Assembly: GCF_034366625.1 (NCBI RefSeq)
Contig: NZ_JAXMIH010000001.1
Location: 31,389 to 95,388 of the forward strand
Length of the DNA stretch: 64,000 bases
Source of the DNA: Prosthecobacter sp.
GTDB taxonomy: Bacteria > Verrucomicrobiota > Verrucomicrobiia > Verrucomicrobiales > Verrucomicrobiaceae
Direction: 5' to 3'
Positions 27,673 to 37,926 of this stretch are shown here, piece by piece. Every line of letters starts with the position of its first letter. Positions within the stretch are counted from its first letter, which is position 1. The position numbers and the translations under genes are program-made. The notes below the pieces were generated by a model, which did not search any database, was not told the DNA's origin, and was given only the letters and a program-made list of their open reading frames with translations.

Positions 27673-28524
27673 TCATGGCTGAAGTTCCTCTGGTGTGGAT
27701 TCACCACTGCCGGGTTCGCTGATCTTTTCGATCAACTCGCCGCTGAAATGGCCGAGCAGACGTTCCAGAATCTTGTCGGCGCCACCAAACTTCAGGTCAT
27801 CGATCACGGCACGTTTTTCGACCGTGCCATTCGTGCGATACCACGCATAGGCGAGGCCCTTGTGCTCCCACTTGCGTTTATCGACACGAAAGACCTGCGT
27901 GTAGGGAATGGTGACGCCCTCGGGTGTCACCCAATGGTCCGCCTCGCCACGCAGCACCTTGCCGCGATTGAGCAGCACGACGATGCCCACGATCAGCGCT
28001 CCGGCGAAGCAGCCGTAGGCAAACCAGAACTGCTCGGCGATCTCGCGGTCGCTGTAGAGCTTCGGATCTTCCTCCCAGCCGTTCTGTGCCGCATAGCTCA
28101 CCCATCTCGGCGGCTCTCCGTCCGTGCCGGTGGGCAGGCCCTTGGCCTTCGCATCAGCGATCCACTGTTCCAGACGGCCTTCTTTTTTGGCCGTGTCAAA
28201 GGAGGGCAGGAACTCGGTGGTGAACCACTCCTTCTTCTTCGCCATGGCGACCGCCTTGGGATACCCGCTCACACCATCGTAGAGGAACACGAGCCCAAAA
28301 ACGAGCAGCAGCCCGGCGAGCATGCCCATGCGACGGAAATACCAGCGCGTGACACGGCACACGATGGATGCCGATGCATCAACAGCGGCGGCTGGCGGAG
28401 GAACGGGGGAGGCGGACGGGGTGGATTCCATTGGAGTGGATTCAATCGCAGGCGGGTGGGGAAGCAACACGGGATTTTGTGTGACAAAGTCCACGCGGTT
28501 TTGCAACGTGTCCACGCTTCCCAT
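27673..28524 (-). CDS. Membrane protein of unknown function
   Basis: The 283-residue product has a Pro/Ser-rich N-terminal region. A transmembrane helix follows at about residues 67-85 (MLAGLLLVFGLVFLYDGVSG), then a soluble loop with WFTTEFLPSFDTAKKEG, a second helix (FAYGCFAGALIVGIVVLL) and a C-terminal domain with WVTPEGVTIPYTQVFRVD. I do not recognise the family. It resembles conserved bacterial proteins of unknown function with a PH-like C-terminal part, but this is uncertain. Confidence 0.68.
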   Translation of the reverse strand: MGSVDTLQNRVDFVTQNPVLLPHPPAIESTPMESTPSASPVPPPAAAVDASASIVCRVTRWYFRRMGMLAGLLLVFGLVFLYDGVSGYPKAVAMAKKKEWFTTEFLPSFDTAKKEGRLEQWIADAKAKGLPTGTDGEPPRWVSYAAQNGWEEDPKLYSDREIAEQFWFAYGCFAGALIVGIVVLLNRGKVLRGEADHWVTPEGVTIPYTQVFRVDKRKWEHKGLAYAWYRTNGTVEKRAVIDDLKFGGADKILERLLGHFSGELIEKISEPGSGESTPEELQP

Positions 28525-28566
28525 GTGCGGATTGGTGCGTATGAAAGGGAAAGACCATCCAAACTC

Positions 28567-29262
28567 ATGATCATCGACCCTCTCTACCTCCTCCTCTTCC
28601 TCGGCACGATGGCGCTGTCACTCTTCGCCTCCTGGCGTGTGAAGGGCGCCTACGCGCGCTATTCGCAGGTGCCGGCCAGTTCCGGCATGTCAGGGGCGCA
28701 AATCGCGCAGCGCATTCTCGACCTCAATGGCATCCACGACGTGACCATCCATTCCACCCATGGTTTGTTGAGTGACCATTATGACCCGACCAACAAGCGT
28801 TTGGTGCTCTGCGAGGAGAACTATCACGGCACCAACGTCGCCGCGCTCGGCGTGGCGGCGCATGAATGCGGCCACGCCATCCAGCATCAGCAGCTCTACG
28901 CGCCATTGCAATGGCGCATGGCCGCCGTGGGCATCACCACCGTGGTCGGCAGCATCATTCCCTTTGTCGGCATGGGGCTGCTCTACATCGCGCCCAAGAT
29001 CGCCATTCCGGTCCTCGCTCTCTGCTTTGGTGTGGTGATGCTCTTCCAACTCGTCACGCTGCCGGTCGAGTTTGATGCCACCGCCCGTGCCAAACGCATT
29101 CTGGCCCACACTGGTGCCGTGGCTCCTGGCGCAGAAACTGCGGCGATGAGCAAAGTGCTCGACGCCGCCGCCCTGACCTATGTCGCGGCCTTCATCAGCG
29201 CCCTTGGCACGTTCCTCTACTACGTCATGCACATGCTCGGTGGTCAGCGGAACGACGATTAA
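28567..29262 (+). CDS. Zinc metallopeptidase, YugP-like
   Basis: The 231-residue membrane protein has the zinc motif HECGH (residues 99-103) within GVAAHECGHAIQHQ. The remainder has four hydrophobic segments around it, matching YugP/DUF2268-like neutral zinc metallopeptidases. The ATG at 28567 is chosen; the longer frame to 27622 overlaps the antisense gene. It would cleave membrane or envelope proteins, but no substrate is known. Confidence 0.85.
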   Translation: MIIDPLYLLLFLGTMALSLFASWRVKGAYARYSQVPASSGMSGAQIAQRILDLNGIHDVTIHSTHGLLSDHYDPTNKRLVLCEENYHGTNVAALGVAAHECGHAIQHQQLYAPLQWRMAAVGITTVVGSIIPFVGMGLLYIAPKIAIPVLALCFGVVMLFQLVTLPVEFDATARAKRILAHTGAVAPGAETAAMSKVLDAAALTYVAAFISALGTFLYYVMHMLGGQRNDD

Positions 29263-29297
29263 ACTGCCGGAGCAAACATTCAGCTCTGACGCGGCGT

Positions 29298-30380
29298 ATG
29301 TCCCTCATGCGCCGCGTTCTTTTTGCCCTCGTCCTCCCGATTTCCATCCTGGCCGCCGACATTCCGCCAATTCGCGGCCTGAGCCGCACGAACCTGTTGG
29401 AATACAAGGCAGACGACGGCACGAAGAAAATCGCCAAGACCTCCGCCGAGTGGGAAAGCCGTCGCAAGGAAGCGTTGGCAGGCTTCCAGCAAATCGCCGG
29501 TCCCCTGCCCGGCCCGGAGATGCGCTGTGCGCTCGATCCGCAGATCCTTGAGGAGGTCGATTGCGGCAGCTACGTGCGCCGACTCATCACCTACACCTCG
29601 CAGCCAGGTGGCAAGGTGCCTGCCTACCTCTGCATTCCGAAAACGGCGCTCACTGGAGCCAAAACACCCGCCGTGCTCTGCCTGCACCCCACCGAGAACA
29701 AGATCGGCCACAAGGTCGTCGTCGGGCTCGGCGGCAAACCCCACCGCCAGTACGCGGTCGAACTCGCCGAGCAGGGCTTCGTGACACTCTCACCGAGCTA
29801 TCCTCTCCTCGCCGACTACCAGCCGGATTTGAAAGCCTTGAAGATGCCCAGCGGCACCATGAAGGCCATCTGGGACAACATCCGCGGGCTCGACTACCTC
29901 GAATCGTTGCCCTTCGTGGACAGCTCGCGCGGCTTCGCCACCATCGGCCACTCGCTCGGCGGCCACAATTCGATCTACACCGCCGTGTTCGACGAGCGCA
30001 TCAAAGTCATCGTTTCGAGCTGCGGCTTTGACTCGTTCCTCGATTACTACGACGGCAACATCAAAGGCTGGAACCAGGAACGCTACATGTCAAAGATGGG
30101 CGACTACCTCGGCAAACCGCAGGAAGTACCTTTCGACTTTTACGAACTCATCGCCTGCCTTGCCCCGCGCCATGTCTATGTGAACGCCCCGCTCAAGGAT
30201 GCGAACTTCCGCTGGCAGAGTGTGGACCGCATCGCGGGCGCAGCTCTGCCATTGTTCAAGCTGCATCAGGCGGAGTCACACCTGCAAATCGCCCACCCCG
30301 ACTCCGACCACGACTTCCCCGACACCGAACGCTTCGCCAGCTACGAGCTGATCAAGCGCGTGCTGCGGCCTGCTCAATGA
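29298..30380 (+). CDS. Secreted alpha/beta hydrolase, dienelactone-hydrolase-like
   Basis: The 360-residue product starts with a signal peptide (MSLMRRVLFALVLPISILAAD). An alpha/beta-hydrolase fold follows: VPAYLCIPKTAL, PAVLCLHPTENKIGH, YAVELAEQGFVTLSPSYPL, the nucleophile elbow GHSLGGHNS and a late PDSDHDFPDTER with the catalytic His. It is likely an esterase or glycan/ester-cleaving enzyme in the periplasm. It overlaps the opposing glycosyltransferase gene by 29 bases. Confidence 0.85.
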   Translation: MSLMRRVLFALVLPISILAADIPPIRGLSRTNLLEYKADDGTKKIAKTSAEWESRRKEALAGFQQIAGPLPGPEMRCALDPQILEEVDCGSYVRRLITYTSQPGGKVPAYLCIPKTALTGAKTPAVLCLHPTENKIGHKVVVGLGGKPHRQYAVELAEQGFVTLSPSYPLLADYQPDLKALKMPSGTMKAIWDNIRGLDYLESLPFVDSSRGFATIGHSLGGHNSIYTAVFDERIKVIVSSCGFDSFLDYYDGNIKGWNQERYMSKMGDYLGKPQEVPFDFYELIACLAPRHVYVNAPLKDANFRWQSVDRIAGAALPLFKLHQAESHLQIAHPDSDHDFPDTERFASYELIKRVLRPAQ

Positions 30381-31569
30381 TTTGAGCCAGCCGCGGACAC
30401 AGCACCGCATGGGAAAACTCCGCGCCCAGAGCTTGCGCGGCCTCATTCACCGGACGAGGGCCGAGCGCCATCGCCTCACGGATTTGTTTCACGATTGCAT
30501 CGCGTTCACCGTTATGCGCCACACGCCCATGCATGGTATCATTCAAGCGCCGCGCCAGATCGGCTCCATGGCTCTGCTCCGGCCCGATGAAGAGAAACGG
30601 AATGCCCAGCGTGAGGATGTTGTAGATTTTGCACGGATGCACGATGCCCACAAAGGGATCACCCATGACGACGAGATGCAGATCGGCCGCCGAGAGCGAG
30701 CCGGAGAGTTTTTCCATCGGTTGATACGGCAGGCAGGTGATGTTGTTCAGCGCCTTCTCCTTCGCAAAAGCCTGCACCTTCTTGAACTCGCTGCCACCGC
30801 CGACAAACAGGAAATGCAGACGCTCATCAGACTTCATCTCGTCCGCCGTCGCCAAAACAGTGTCCAGTGGATGACATGGACTGTGATTGCCGGAATACAT
30901 CACGACGAATTTCTCCGTCAGCCCGTGCTCCGCACGAAACGCGTCACGTGCGGCAGCGTCATAACGAATCGCCTGATCGTGTGACCACGGCGCATCGACG
31001 TGGATGACCTCCTCGCGCACGCCCTTGGCCTTCAAGCGCTCCGCCATGAAGCGGTCCAGCGCGATGATGCGCGACGCGCGGCGAAAGCTCCAGTTCTGGA
31101 TGAATGACAGCGTGCGTTCGACGATTCCGCCCGCCTTCAGCCATCCTGCCGCCACCGCTTCATCGGGATTCAAATCCATCACCCATGGCACCACCGCTCC
31201 ACCCTTGAGTTTCGCCACCACGGTGCCGAGTGTGGAGATCAGCGGTGGCGAGGTCAGGCACACGGTCACGTCCTGCCGGGGCAAAAAAAAGAGAATGCGT
31301 TTCGCATTCCCCCAGAACATCGCGAAATCGATCAGCCGCCGCCATTTGGCCTTTTTGCCAAGTCCGGGCGTCCAGATGCGGCGGATGTCGATGCCGCGCC
31401 ATGTTTCACGCACCGGATAGCGGATGCTGGGGTCGTCGTAGCCACGCGACGAGGCCACCACCGTCACCTGATGGCCGCGTTTCACCAGTTCCAGCGCCAG
31501 ATCCGTGAGATGCTGCGCCGTGGCGACGTGATCCGGATGGAAGCACTGGTTGAGCAGCAAAACTTTCAT
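30352..31569 (-). CDS. GT4-family glycosyltransferase (WbuB-like)
   Basis: The 405-residue GT-B enzyme has an N-terminal half opening MKVLLLNQCFHPDHVATAQHL and a C-terminal donor domain with KFVVMYSGNHSPCHPLDTVL, LHFLFVGGGSEFKK and CKIYNILTLGIPFLF. The pattern is that of WbuB-like GT4 enzymes that work in O-antigen clusters. It is last in the gene order of the glycan locus (read right to left), following fcl by 17 bases. A run of eight A/T bases at 31283-31290 lies inside the gene. Confidence 0.85.
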   Translation of the reverse strand: MKVLLLNQCFHPDHVATAQHLTDLALELVKRGHQVTVVASSRGYDDPSIRYPVRETWRGIDIRRIWTPGLGKKAKWRRLIDFAMFWGNAKRILFFLPRQDVTVCLTSPPLISTLGTVVAKLKGGAVVPWVMDLNPDEAVAAGWLKAGGIVERTLSFIQNWSFRRASRIIALDRFMAERLKAKGVREEVIHVDAPWSHDQAIRYDAAARDAFRAEHGLTEKFVVMYSGNHSPCHPLDTVLATADEMKSDERLHFLFVGGGSEFKKVQAFAKEKALNNITCLPYQPMEKLSGSLSAADLHLVVMGDPFVGIVHPCKIYNILTLGIPFLFIGPEQSHGADLARRLNDTMHGRVAHNGERDAIVKQIREAMALGPRPVNEAAQALGAEFSHAVLCPRLAQIIEQAAARA

Positions 31570-31586
31570 GATTGCAGTGCCACGCG

Positions 31587-32525
31587 TCAGCCGCGCAGCT
31601 TGCCGGAGCGCTGCTCCTCCAGGAATGCCTGATAGGTCCGCGCCAGGCCCTCCTTGAGCGAAATGCGCGGCTTCCAGCCGAGATGGTTGATGCGCGAGGT
31701 GTCCAGCAGCTTGCGCGGAGTGCCGTCGGGCTTTGAAGCATCCCAGACGATGCGACCTTGATAGCCGACGACCTCAGCCACCTGTTCCACCAACTCGCGA
31801 ATCGTCACATCGTTGCCACAGCCCACGTTCACCAGGTCCGGTGGATTCTCCAAGTTGAGCAGGAAGGCGCAGGCGTCCGCCAGATCATCCGCGTGCATGA
31901 ACTCGCGGCGCGGACTGCCCGTGCCCCAGGCAGGCACCTCGGCCAGACCATTATTCTTCGCCTCATGAAAGCGCCGGATCAGCGCCGGCATCACGTGCGA
32001 GTTCTGCGGGTGGTAATTGTCGCCCGGCCCATACAGGTTCGTCGGCATGGCCGAGTGATAGATGACGCCGTACTGCTTGCGGTAGTATTCCGCCATCTTC
32101 AATCCGGCGATCTTGGCGATGGCGTAGGCCTCGTTCGTCGGTTCCAGCGCCGAGGAAAGCAGGCTGTCCTCATGCATCGGCTGGGGTGCGAGCTTCGGAT
32201 AAATGCACGAGCTGCCGAGGAAAAGCAGACGCTTCACTCCCGACTTCCAGGCGCTGTGAATGCAGTTTGTCGCGATGGCCAGATTCTCGTAGATGAACTC
32301 CGCCGGATAGGTGTTGTTGGCGTGAATGCCACCCACCTTTCCTGCCGCCACGATCGCCACATCCGGCTTTTCAGCGGCATAAAACGCCTGCACCGCCGCT
32401 TGATCGGCCAGATCGAGTTCTTTACGTGTGCGGGTCAGCAGGGTGACACCCGGAACACTTTGAAAGCGCCGCACCAGCGCGCCTCCCACCATGCCCGTAT
32501 GACCGGAAATAAACAGCTTCATCAT
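31587..32525 (-). CDS. fcl: GDP-L-fucose synthase
   Basis: Fcl (WcaG) epimerises and reduces GDP-4-keto-6-deoxy-mannose to GDP-L-fucose using NADPH. The 312-residue SDR protein has [20 protein letters not shown], and Tyr134/Lys138 in [11 protein letters not shown] with catalytic Ser107. It lies 3 bases after gmd, the preceding pathway step. Together they show that the glycan probably contains fucose. Confidence 0.95.
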   Translation of the reverse strand: MMKLFISGHTGMVGGALVRRFQSVPGVTLLTRTRKELDLADQAAVQAFYAAEKPDVAIVAAGKVGGIHANNTYPAEFIYENLAIATNCIHSAWKSGVKRLLFLGSSCIYPKLAPQPMHEDSLLSSALEPTNEAYAIAKIAGLKMAEYYRKQYGVIYHSAMPTNLYGPGDNYHPQNSHVMPALIRRFHEAKNNGLAEVPAWGTGSPRREFMHADDLADACAFLLNLENPPDLVNVGCGNDVTIRELVEQVAEVVGYQGRIVWDASKPDGTPRKLLDTSRINHLGWKPRISLKEGLARTYQAFLEEQRSGKLRG

Positions 32526-32528
32526 GCT

Positions 32529-33542
32529 TCAGAGATTCTTTGTCCTTGCCTCGTGTTCCGCGAGTTTCAGGTCGGCTTCAACCATGATTTTCACCAGTTC
32601 CTTGAACCGCACCTTCGGCTCCCAGCCTAGCTGCCTGCGGGCCTTCTCAGGATTGCCGATGAGCAGATCCACCTCCGCCGGACGCTCGTAGCGCGGATCC
32701 AGCTCCACATGCCGTTCCCAATCGAGCCCAAGCATCCCGAACGTCTCCTGGCAGAACTCACGCACGCTGTGGGTTTCATTCGTCGCCACCACATAATCAT
32801 CCGGCTGCTCCTGCTGTAGCATGAGCCACATCATCTCCACGTACTCACCGGCAAAGCCCCAGTCGCGTTTCGCATCGAGATTGCCGAGGTAAACCTTCTC
32901 CTGCAGGCCCATTTTGATGCGCGTGGCCGCACGGGTGATCTTGCGCGTCACAAAAGTCTCGCCACGCCGGGGACTCTCGTGATTGAAGAGGATGCCGTTC
33001 GAGGCATGCAGGCCATAGCTCTCGCGATAGTTCACCGTCAGCCAGTAGGCGAAGACTTTGGCACAGCCATAGGGCGAGCGCGGCCAGAACGGCGTTGTCT
33101 CCGTCTGTGGCACCTGCTGCACCTTGCCAAACATCTCCGACGACGAGGCCTGGTAGAAACGCGTTTTCTTCGCCAGACCAACCTCACGTATCGCTTCTAG
33201 AATGCGCAGCGTGCCCAGTCCATCCACATCACCGGTGTACTCCGGGATGTCAAAAGACACCTTCACATGCGACTGCGCCCCTAGATTGTAGATTTCATCC
33301 GGTTGCAGCTCATACAGCAGCTTCACCATCTGCACCGCATCTGCGAGATCGCCATAATGCAGGATCAGCCGAGCCCCATCCACATGCGGGTCCTGGTAGA
33401 TGTGGTCGATGCGTCCGGTGTTAAAGCTCGACGAACGACGAATGACGCCGTGAACCTCATAGCCTTTCTGCAACAGCAACTCGGCCAGATACGAGCCGTC
33501 CTGGCCGGTGATGCCAGTGATCAGTGCTTTTTTCATCGTCAT
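32529..33542 (-). CDS. gmd: GDP-mannose 4,6-dehydratase
   Basis: Gmd converts GDP-D-mannose to GDP-4-keto-6-deoxy-D-mannose. The 337-residue product has [18 protein letters not shown], the [18 protein letters not shown] cofactor/substrate stretch and the SDR pair Tyr158/Lys162 in [11 protein letters not shown]. It precedes fcl, so the locus makes GDP-L-fucose. Confidence 0.97.
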   Translation of the reverse strand: MTMKKALITGITGQDGSYLAELLLQKGYEVHGVIRRSSSFNTGRIDHIYQDPHVDGARLILHYGDLADAVQMVKLLYELQPDEIYNLGAQSHVKVSFDIPEYTGDVDGLGTLRILEAIREVGLAKKTRFYQASSSEMFGKVQQVPQTETTPFWPRSPYGCAKVFAYWLTVNYRESYGLHASNGILFNHESPRRGETFVTRKITRAATRIKMGLQEKVYLGNLDAKRDWGFAGEYVEMMWLMLQQEQPDDYVVATNETHSVREFCQETFGMLGLDWERHVELDPRYERPAEVDLLIGNPEKARRQLGWEPKVRFKELVKIMVEADLKLAEHEARTKNL

Positions 33543-33600
33543 CAGTGTTGTTTTTTCTCTGACTGCCAGACACGCATGCCTGTCTGCAAATCCATTCCAC

Positions 33601-35118
33601 TCACCTTCGGAATTTGCTGAGCACCCAAGTCACCAACCACCAGCCCATCATGGCGTACGAGAAAAGAAGCACCTCCACCATGGAACGGTACCCCACAAAC
33701 AAGGTCATGGTGATGTAACCATAGAACATCGGGGCCATGGTCTCTGGAGCCGCCCAGAAAAGCGGGCTGGAGAGCGTGGCCAATCGTCCATAAAGCCAGC
33801 CGCCAAGAATCACCGCCAAATAGCCCCAACTGATCCAGAACTCACCGACAATGGTGAAAGTCAGTGATGCTTGGGCGTTCATCAATTTTTGCAGTGAAAA
33901 CCCAGGGTCTTCCGGTTTGTTCGCCCAAAGAACACGGGGGATGGGCCGCACCAACGTGTACGCGATTAGCTGGTGATAGACATAATCAAGCTTGTCGGGA
34001 ATGATCTGTACCGCTTGGGCAAGCCTCAGGATGTTGTCATCCACATGGATACCCGCCATTCCCGTCCCACCCACTTTATAGCCTTGAAGGGAATAAGCAG
34101 CCGCTCGCCCCGCAGTTTCCAAGCCCACCTGCCCCATCCCTACCCCTCGCGTCAAGACCATCATCTGCATGATCCACACCAGCGCCGCTAGCGAACCGCC
34201 AGCAACCAGGAGTTTCACTGGATTGATCTTCTTTTGATCCATAATCCAGTAAAGCAAGGCCGCCCCCAGGCAGACACCGATGATGCGGCGTGACCCAGTC
34301 TGGGAGAGAAAGAGTAAAAAAATGGCGGCGCAGAGCAGGGCGGTGATCGTCGTTCCATGAAACCATGATTTGCGTCTTGCCATGACCACGGCAAGCGTTG
34401 GCAGCAGGTAGCCAAAGTAAGAAAGGTGGTCTGTGAAGGCATCCCACCCTCCGAGTGAACCCCGAGTCCAAGGGGCGTTCCAGCGTGCGGAAGTGATGCT
34501 GTGAAACATCAGCGCCACGTCAAACTTGCAGGGAATGGCAAAGCGCAACATCGCCAAACCAAAACACAGCAGGATGATCGGCATCAGCGCATCACTGCTG
34601 ATGCGGAACTGACAGATTCTTAAAAAACTCCCGGGCAGATACCACGGCCGAGACATGGTGCCCCACCAGTAAGCGCAGGTGCAGAGCGAGATGATGATGA
34701 AGGCCGTTTGCGCTCCTTCTTGATTCACATATTCCATCGCATAATTCCCTGTGACCATGTCCAGCATGAGCCAGTACACCGGTGCCAACCCGATGATATT
34801 TTCGGTGCGGAGAAGAAAACGCAGATTCACCCAGGCGGCGGCGAGCGGTGCGACTGCCAGCCCAAGAATCATCACAATCGCCGACGCCCGCAGAGCACCG
34901 GGAACCTGAACTCTTTCGGGCATCAAGGCCAGTGCCAGCATGAGTCCAAAAGCGTTGCCGATGATGCCCAGCCCAGGGAAAAACGCCTGAACCTCCTGCA
35001 GGCCCATCTGAGCACCGGCACGCGCTCCCCGCAGCCCGCCCATGCTGACGCTGTAAGGGATATGCGCAGGCTTGGCAGACGTACTTTGCCGCGCGGAAGG
35101 AGTGTGCAACGTGTTCAT
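33601..35118 (-). CDS. Wzy-like polysaccharide repeat-unit polymerase (membrane)
   Basis: The 505-residue protein has about a dozen hydrophobic segments and a long extracytoplasmic loop, as in O-antigen polymerases. Typical pieces are [52 protein letters not shown] and [21 protein letters not shown]. No sequence motif proves polymerase against ligase. The start at 35118 ([11 protein letters not shown]) is chosen over the frame to 35208. A TAGAAT box lies at 35144-35149 upstream. Gmd and fcl follow. Confidence 0.7.
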   Translation of the reverse strand: MNTLHTPSARQSTSAKPAHIPYSVSMGGLRGARAGAQMGLQEVQAFFPGLGIIGNAFGLMLALALMPERVQVPGALRASAIVMILGLAVAPLAAAWVNLRFLLRTENIIGLAPVYWLMLDMVTGNYAMEYVNQEGAQTAFIIISLCTCAYWWGTMSRPWYLPGSFLRICQFRISSDALMPIILLCFGLAMLRFAIPCKFDVALMFHSITSARWNAPWTRGSLGGWDAFTDHLSYFGYLLPTLAVVMARRKSWFHGTTITALLCAAIFLLFLSQTGSRRIIGVCLGAALLYWIMDQKKINPVKLLVAGGSLAALVWIMQMMVLTRGVGMGQVGLETAGRAAAYSLQGYKVGGTGMAGIHVDDNILRLAQAVQIIPDKLDYVYHQLIAYTLVRPIPRVLWANKPEDPGFSLQKLMNAQASLTFTIVGEFWISWGYLAVILGGWLYGRLATLSSPLFWAAPETMAPMFYGYITMTLFVGYRSMVEVLLFSYAMMGWWLVTWVLSKFRR

Positions 35119-35218
35119 GAAAAGGTGGACGTAGGCGTATGCTATTCTAGCTCGGACCAGAAAAGAAACACTAACAAGTTGAAAGCATCGGGCCTTGGAC
35201 AGAGGCACCTGCGTTTCG

Positions 35219-36451
35219 TCAGCCTTTTACATCTCTCATAGACAACAGGCTCGCCACTTGCTGTTGGACCACCAACTCGAACGAACGCCAGGTCCACTCA
35301 CGCGCCTTGACACGACCGGCATGCCCCAGTGCCTCCAGTTCAGTTGGGTGGCTCAAAGCCCACTCTAAAGTGGTGGCCAACATTATGTCGTCCTGAGCGG
35401 CAAATAAACGAGCCTCCGTCCCATCGTTCAGGAAACCCTCCGCCCCGCTGTTGCGGCTGGCCAGTACCGGCACACCACAACTCAAGGCCTCCTGGATGAC
35501 CAAGGCAAAGCCCTCCGCTAGCGCTGGCAGCACCAAGGCGTCTGCCTGAAGATAGATATCCCGAAGGTTTTCACGCGGCATGCGTGGCCGATGCTCGTAC
35601 ATGCCCGCATAGTCCTTCAAGAACGAAGAGGTCAAATGCATATCCCCCACCAGCAGCAGCTTGTGCGTCCGAAACGCGCCCAGATGTTTCCACATCTGCA
35701 GCAGGCGATGAGCCCCTTTGCGCACGGAAATATTACCCACAAACAAAATGGTCTTCCCAGATGTTTTTCTACGTGGGAACTCAAGCCATGCCTGCTCGCT
35801 CCCGAAGGGTGTCACCGAGATTTTTGTGTCGTCCACTCCGGCATCAAGCAGGCTTTGTTTCACAAACTGCGAAGGACACATGATCTTGTCAGCCATAGCT
35901 ATTTCGTTACGTTTGCTTAGCATGTGCTTTGGATGGAATTCAAAGGGATCGAAGGTCGAACTACAGATGTCGGGGAATAGCGCCTGCTCTCTTTTAAGTA
36001 TGTCATGTAAAGTGTCGTGATCCACAGTGGGCAGGTGATATAAACGTGTGACACCAAGATTCTGCGCCTGTTTAAAGGTCTGCTCACAGCCAAATTCACG
36101 TCCTATCACCATGCGAGTGGACGATGCCACCAAGGCGCTCGCTGTTCGATCCACACGATGGAAAAACTCATCATGTGCCAGCAGATCTGATTCCAAAAGA
36201 TGCGCTCGCAGATCCATAAAATGACGCACATCAGGCCACAGGTGCCTCACCACACGACGGTGCTGCAGACGTACAGGTTCACGTCGCACCTTCCGCCATA
36301 AAGCTGGAACAGCACGCAGCAAAGCATGCTCGAAGCGTGATGGCACCCAACTCGTCACCAGAGAACCTGCATGCTCAGCAGAATCAAGCGCGTGTTCAAT
36401 ATGAAGCTCATCCACCGGCATCACCGGTGTGACATGAAGAATATCAGACAT
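35219..36451 (-). CDS. GT4-family glycosyltransferase
   Basis: The 410-residue GT-B enzyme has VDDTKISVTPFGSEQAW, KTILFVGNISVRKGAHRLLQ and the donor-site ADALVLPALAEGFALVIQEALSCGVPVLA with the E-x7-E pattern (Glu in EGFALVIQE). This is typical of GT4. The donor is unknown. It lies 27 bases downstream of the GT2 gene and 100 bases upstream of the polymerase. Confidence 0.9.
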   Translation of the reverse strand: MSDILHVTPVMPVDELHIEHALDSAEHAGSLVTSWVPSRFEHALLRAVPALWRKVRREPVRLQHRRVVRHLWPDVRHFMDLRAHLLESDLLAHDEFFHRVDRTASALVASSTRMVIGREFGCEQTFKQAQNLGVTRLYHLPTVDHDTLHDILKREQALFPDICSSTFDPFEFHPKHMLSKRNEIAMADKIMCPSQFVKQSLLDAGVDDTKISVTPFGSEQAWLEFPRRKTSGKTILFVGNISVRKGAHRLLQMWKHLGAFRTHKLLLVGDMHLTSSFLKDYAGMYEHRPRMPRENLRDIYLQADALVLPALAEGFALVIQEALSCGVPVLASRNSGAEGFLNDGTEARLFAAQDDIMLATTLEWALSHPTELEALGHAGRVKAREWTWRSFELVVQQQVASLLSMRDVKG

Positions 36452-36478
36452 TGATTGGGGGATAGGATAAAAGGAACC

Positions 36479-37255
36479 TCAGAATGCTTTGCTGAGACGT
36501 GCCTCCATCAGGCGGAGAGACAAGACCAGTTCTGCCAGGCTTCGTTGAAACGCATAAAAAACACCTGGCCAGCCATCGAGCAGCGTGCCCCGGACCAAGA
36601 GGGTGTACAACAACGTCAGCCAGGGGGCCACCACGATCCAGCGACGAACCCGATCCTGGAGTCTGATGGGGGATGATTCGACAAGGGCCATCAGTTTGGC
36701 CGCCTCCAGCACGGCATACTTGTCCTGCGAAGCCAGCCAACGGCTCAAAGGCTTGCGATCATCGTGATCGATTTTCGTCTCCAGATAATCCGTTGACCCG
36801 CTGACGTGCAGCAATTGGGTGTGACCATCCTGAACATAACGACAACGCTCCTGACGGAACAGCACGGCGCGGGGCGGATAGAGGCAGGCGCGCAGGGGCC
36901 TGCCGAAAACAAGATAGCGGAAGCTGGCGAAAAAGGCGTCGCAGGCAGGTTCTTCCGGCAACGCGGTCAGTTCATCCTCAAAACCAACGCCCAGGACATA
37001 GTCCGCATCGAGTGTCAGCACCCACGGAGTTCTGGCCTGATCCAGACCATGGTTCCACTGGCGGGTATGGTCGTCGAAGGGCCGGGTGAGAAACTCCACG
37101 TTGGCAAACTCGGCGGCAAGGGCCGCCGTTCCATCTGTGCTGCCGCTGTCCAGCACCACCACGCGTTGCGCCCAGTTCAAGCGCTCCAGGCAGCGGCGCA
37201 GGTTGGGCTCCTCGTTGAAGGTCAGAACCAAGGGTGTGACGTTGTCCCAGTTCAT
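36479..37255 (-). CDS. GT2-family glycosyltransferase
   Basis: The 258-residue GT-A enzyme starts MNWDNVTPLVLTFNEEPNLRRCL and has VVVLDSGSTDGTAALA and a metal-binding region around LTLDADYVLG. A C-terminal hydrophobic stretch (APWLTLLYTLLVRG) suggests membrane contact. The ATG at 37255 overlaps the upstream methyltransferase stop by four bases (ATGA), indicating translational coupling. The longer frame to 37525 is antisense to the methyltransferase start and is rejected. Confidence 0.9.
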   Translation of the reverse strand: MNWDNVTPLVLTFNEEPNLRRCLERLNWAQRVVVLDSGSTDGTAALAAEFANVEFLTRPFDDHTRQWNHGLDQARTPWVLTLDADYVLGVGFEDELTALPEEPACDAFFASFRYLVFGRPLRACLYPPRAVLFRQERCRYVQDGHTQLLHVSGSTDYLETKIDHDDRKPLSRWLASQDKYAVLEAAKLMALVESSPIRLQDRVRRWIVVAPWLTLLYTLLVRGTLLDGWPGVFYAFQRSLAELVLSLRLMEARLSKAF

Positions 37256-37926
37256 GCGGTCATCGGCTTTTCTCCACTGAGAACCATCGTCATCCACAAG
37301 AATGGGAGCCTGCCAGCTCCTCTGAACTGGATGTTTTGGAAGCCTGCCTCCTCCAAAAGCCTCGACAATGTCACACGGCTCCAAAGCTTGATGTGTCCGC
37401 CATCCCAAAGTGGATTGGCATGAAAGTCCCATTTGCCAAAGAGTGACAGCATCAGATTTTTCAGATAGCCATGATATGGCGTGGTGCAGATGAAGCGCCC
37501 CCCAGGTTTCAAGGCCGTGAAGCATCCACGCGCATAAGATCTTGGTGCGTACAAATGCTCCACGACCTCTGTGCTGACGACCAAGTCGAAAGGCTCCTCA
37601 TGAAGGCTGGCAAGAAGATTGTCATCTGCTGGCAGCACTTCAAAGCGCCCTTGAGGATAGGTTTTCCGCGCCAGCTCCAATCCTTGCACGCTCAAATCAA
37701 TCCCGGTCACCTGGCAGCCTCGTTTCAAAAACTCACCGCAGGTAAAGCCATTGCCACATCCCACATCCAGGACGCGAGTCCCTGGCCGGATCTCCCCGGC
37801 AAGCGCAAAAACCGCTGGCATGAAGTGGCGGTGCATGTGCGATGGCTCAGGAGATTGAAAGCCGAAATCGCGATAATCTGAAGTACTGCTCATGCTAGGA
37901 TTTTTTGATTTGGATGATGCTGCCAT
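37252..37926 (-). CDS. Class I SAM-dependent methyltransferase
   Basis: The 224-residue product has RPGTRVLDVGCGNGFTCGEFLKRG (motif I), VTGIDLS (motif II), FDLVVSTEVVEHLYAP (motif IV) and LKPGGRFICTTPY. The Ubi/COQ5-type pattern suggests O-methylation of a small or sugar substrate. It overlaps the upstream GT4 gene by 32 bases and the downstream GT2 gene by 4. An alternative start is the second Met (MSSTSDYRD). Confidence 0.9.
   Translation of the reverse strand: MAASSKSKNPSMSSTSDYRDFGFQSPEPSHMHRHFMPAVFALAGEIRPGTRVLDVGCGNGFTCGEFLKRGCQVTGIDLSVQGLELARKTYPQGRFEVLPADDNLLASLHEEPFDLVVSTEVVEHLYAPRSYARGCFTALKPGGRFICTTPYHGYLKNLMLSLFGKWDFHANPLWDGGHIKLWSRVTLSRLLEEAGFQNIQFRGAGRLPFLWMTMVLSGEKPMTA

Noticed and set aside
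36800..37423. Plus-strand frames opposite GT2 and methyltransferase genes
   Set aside because: They are shadows of clear glycosyltransferase and methyltransferase genes on the other strand.
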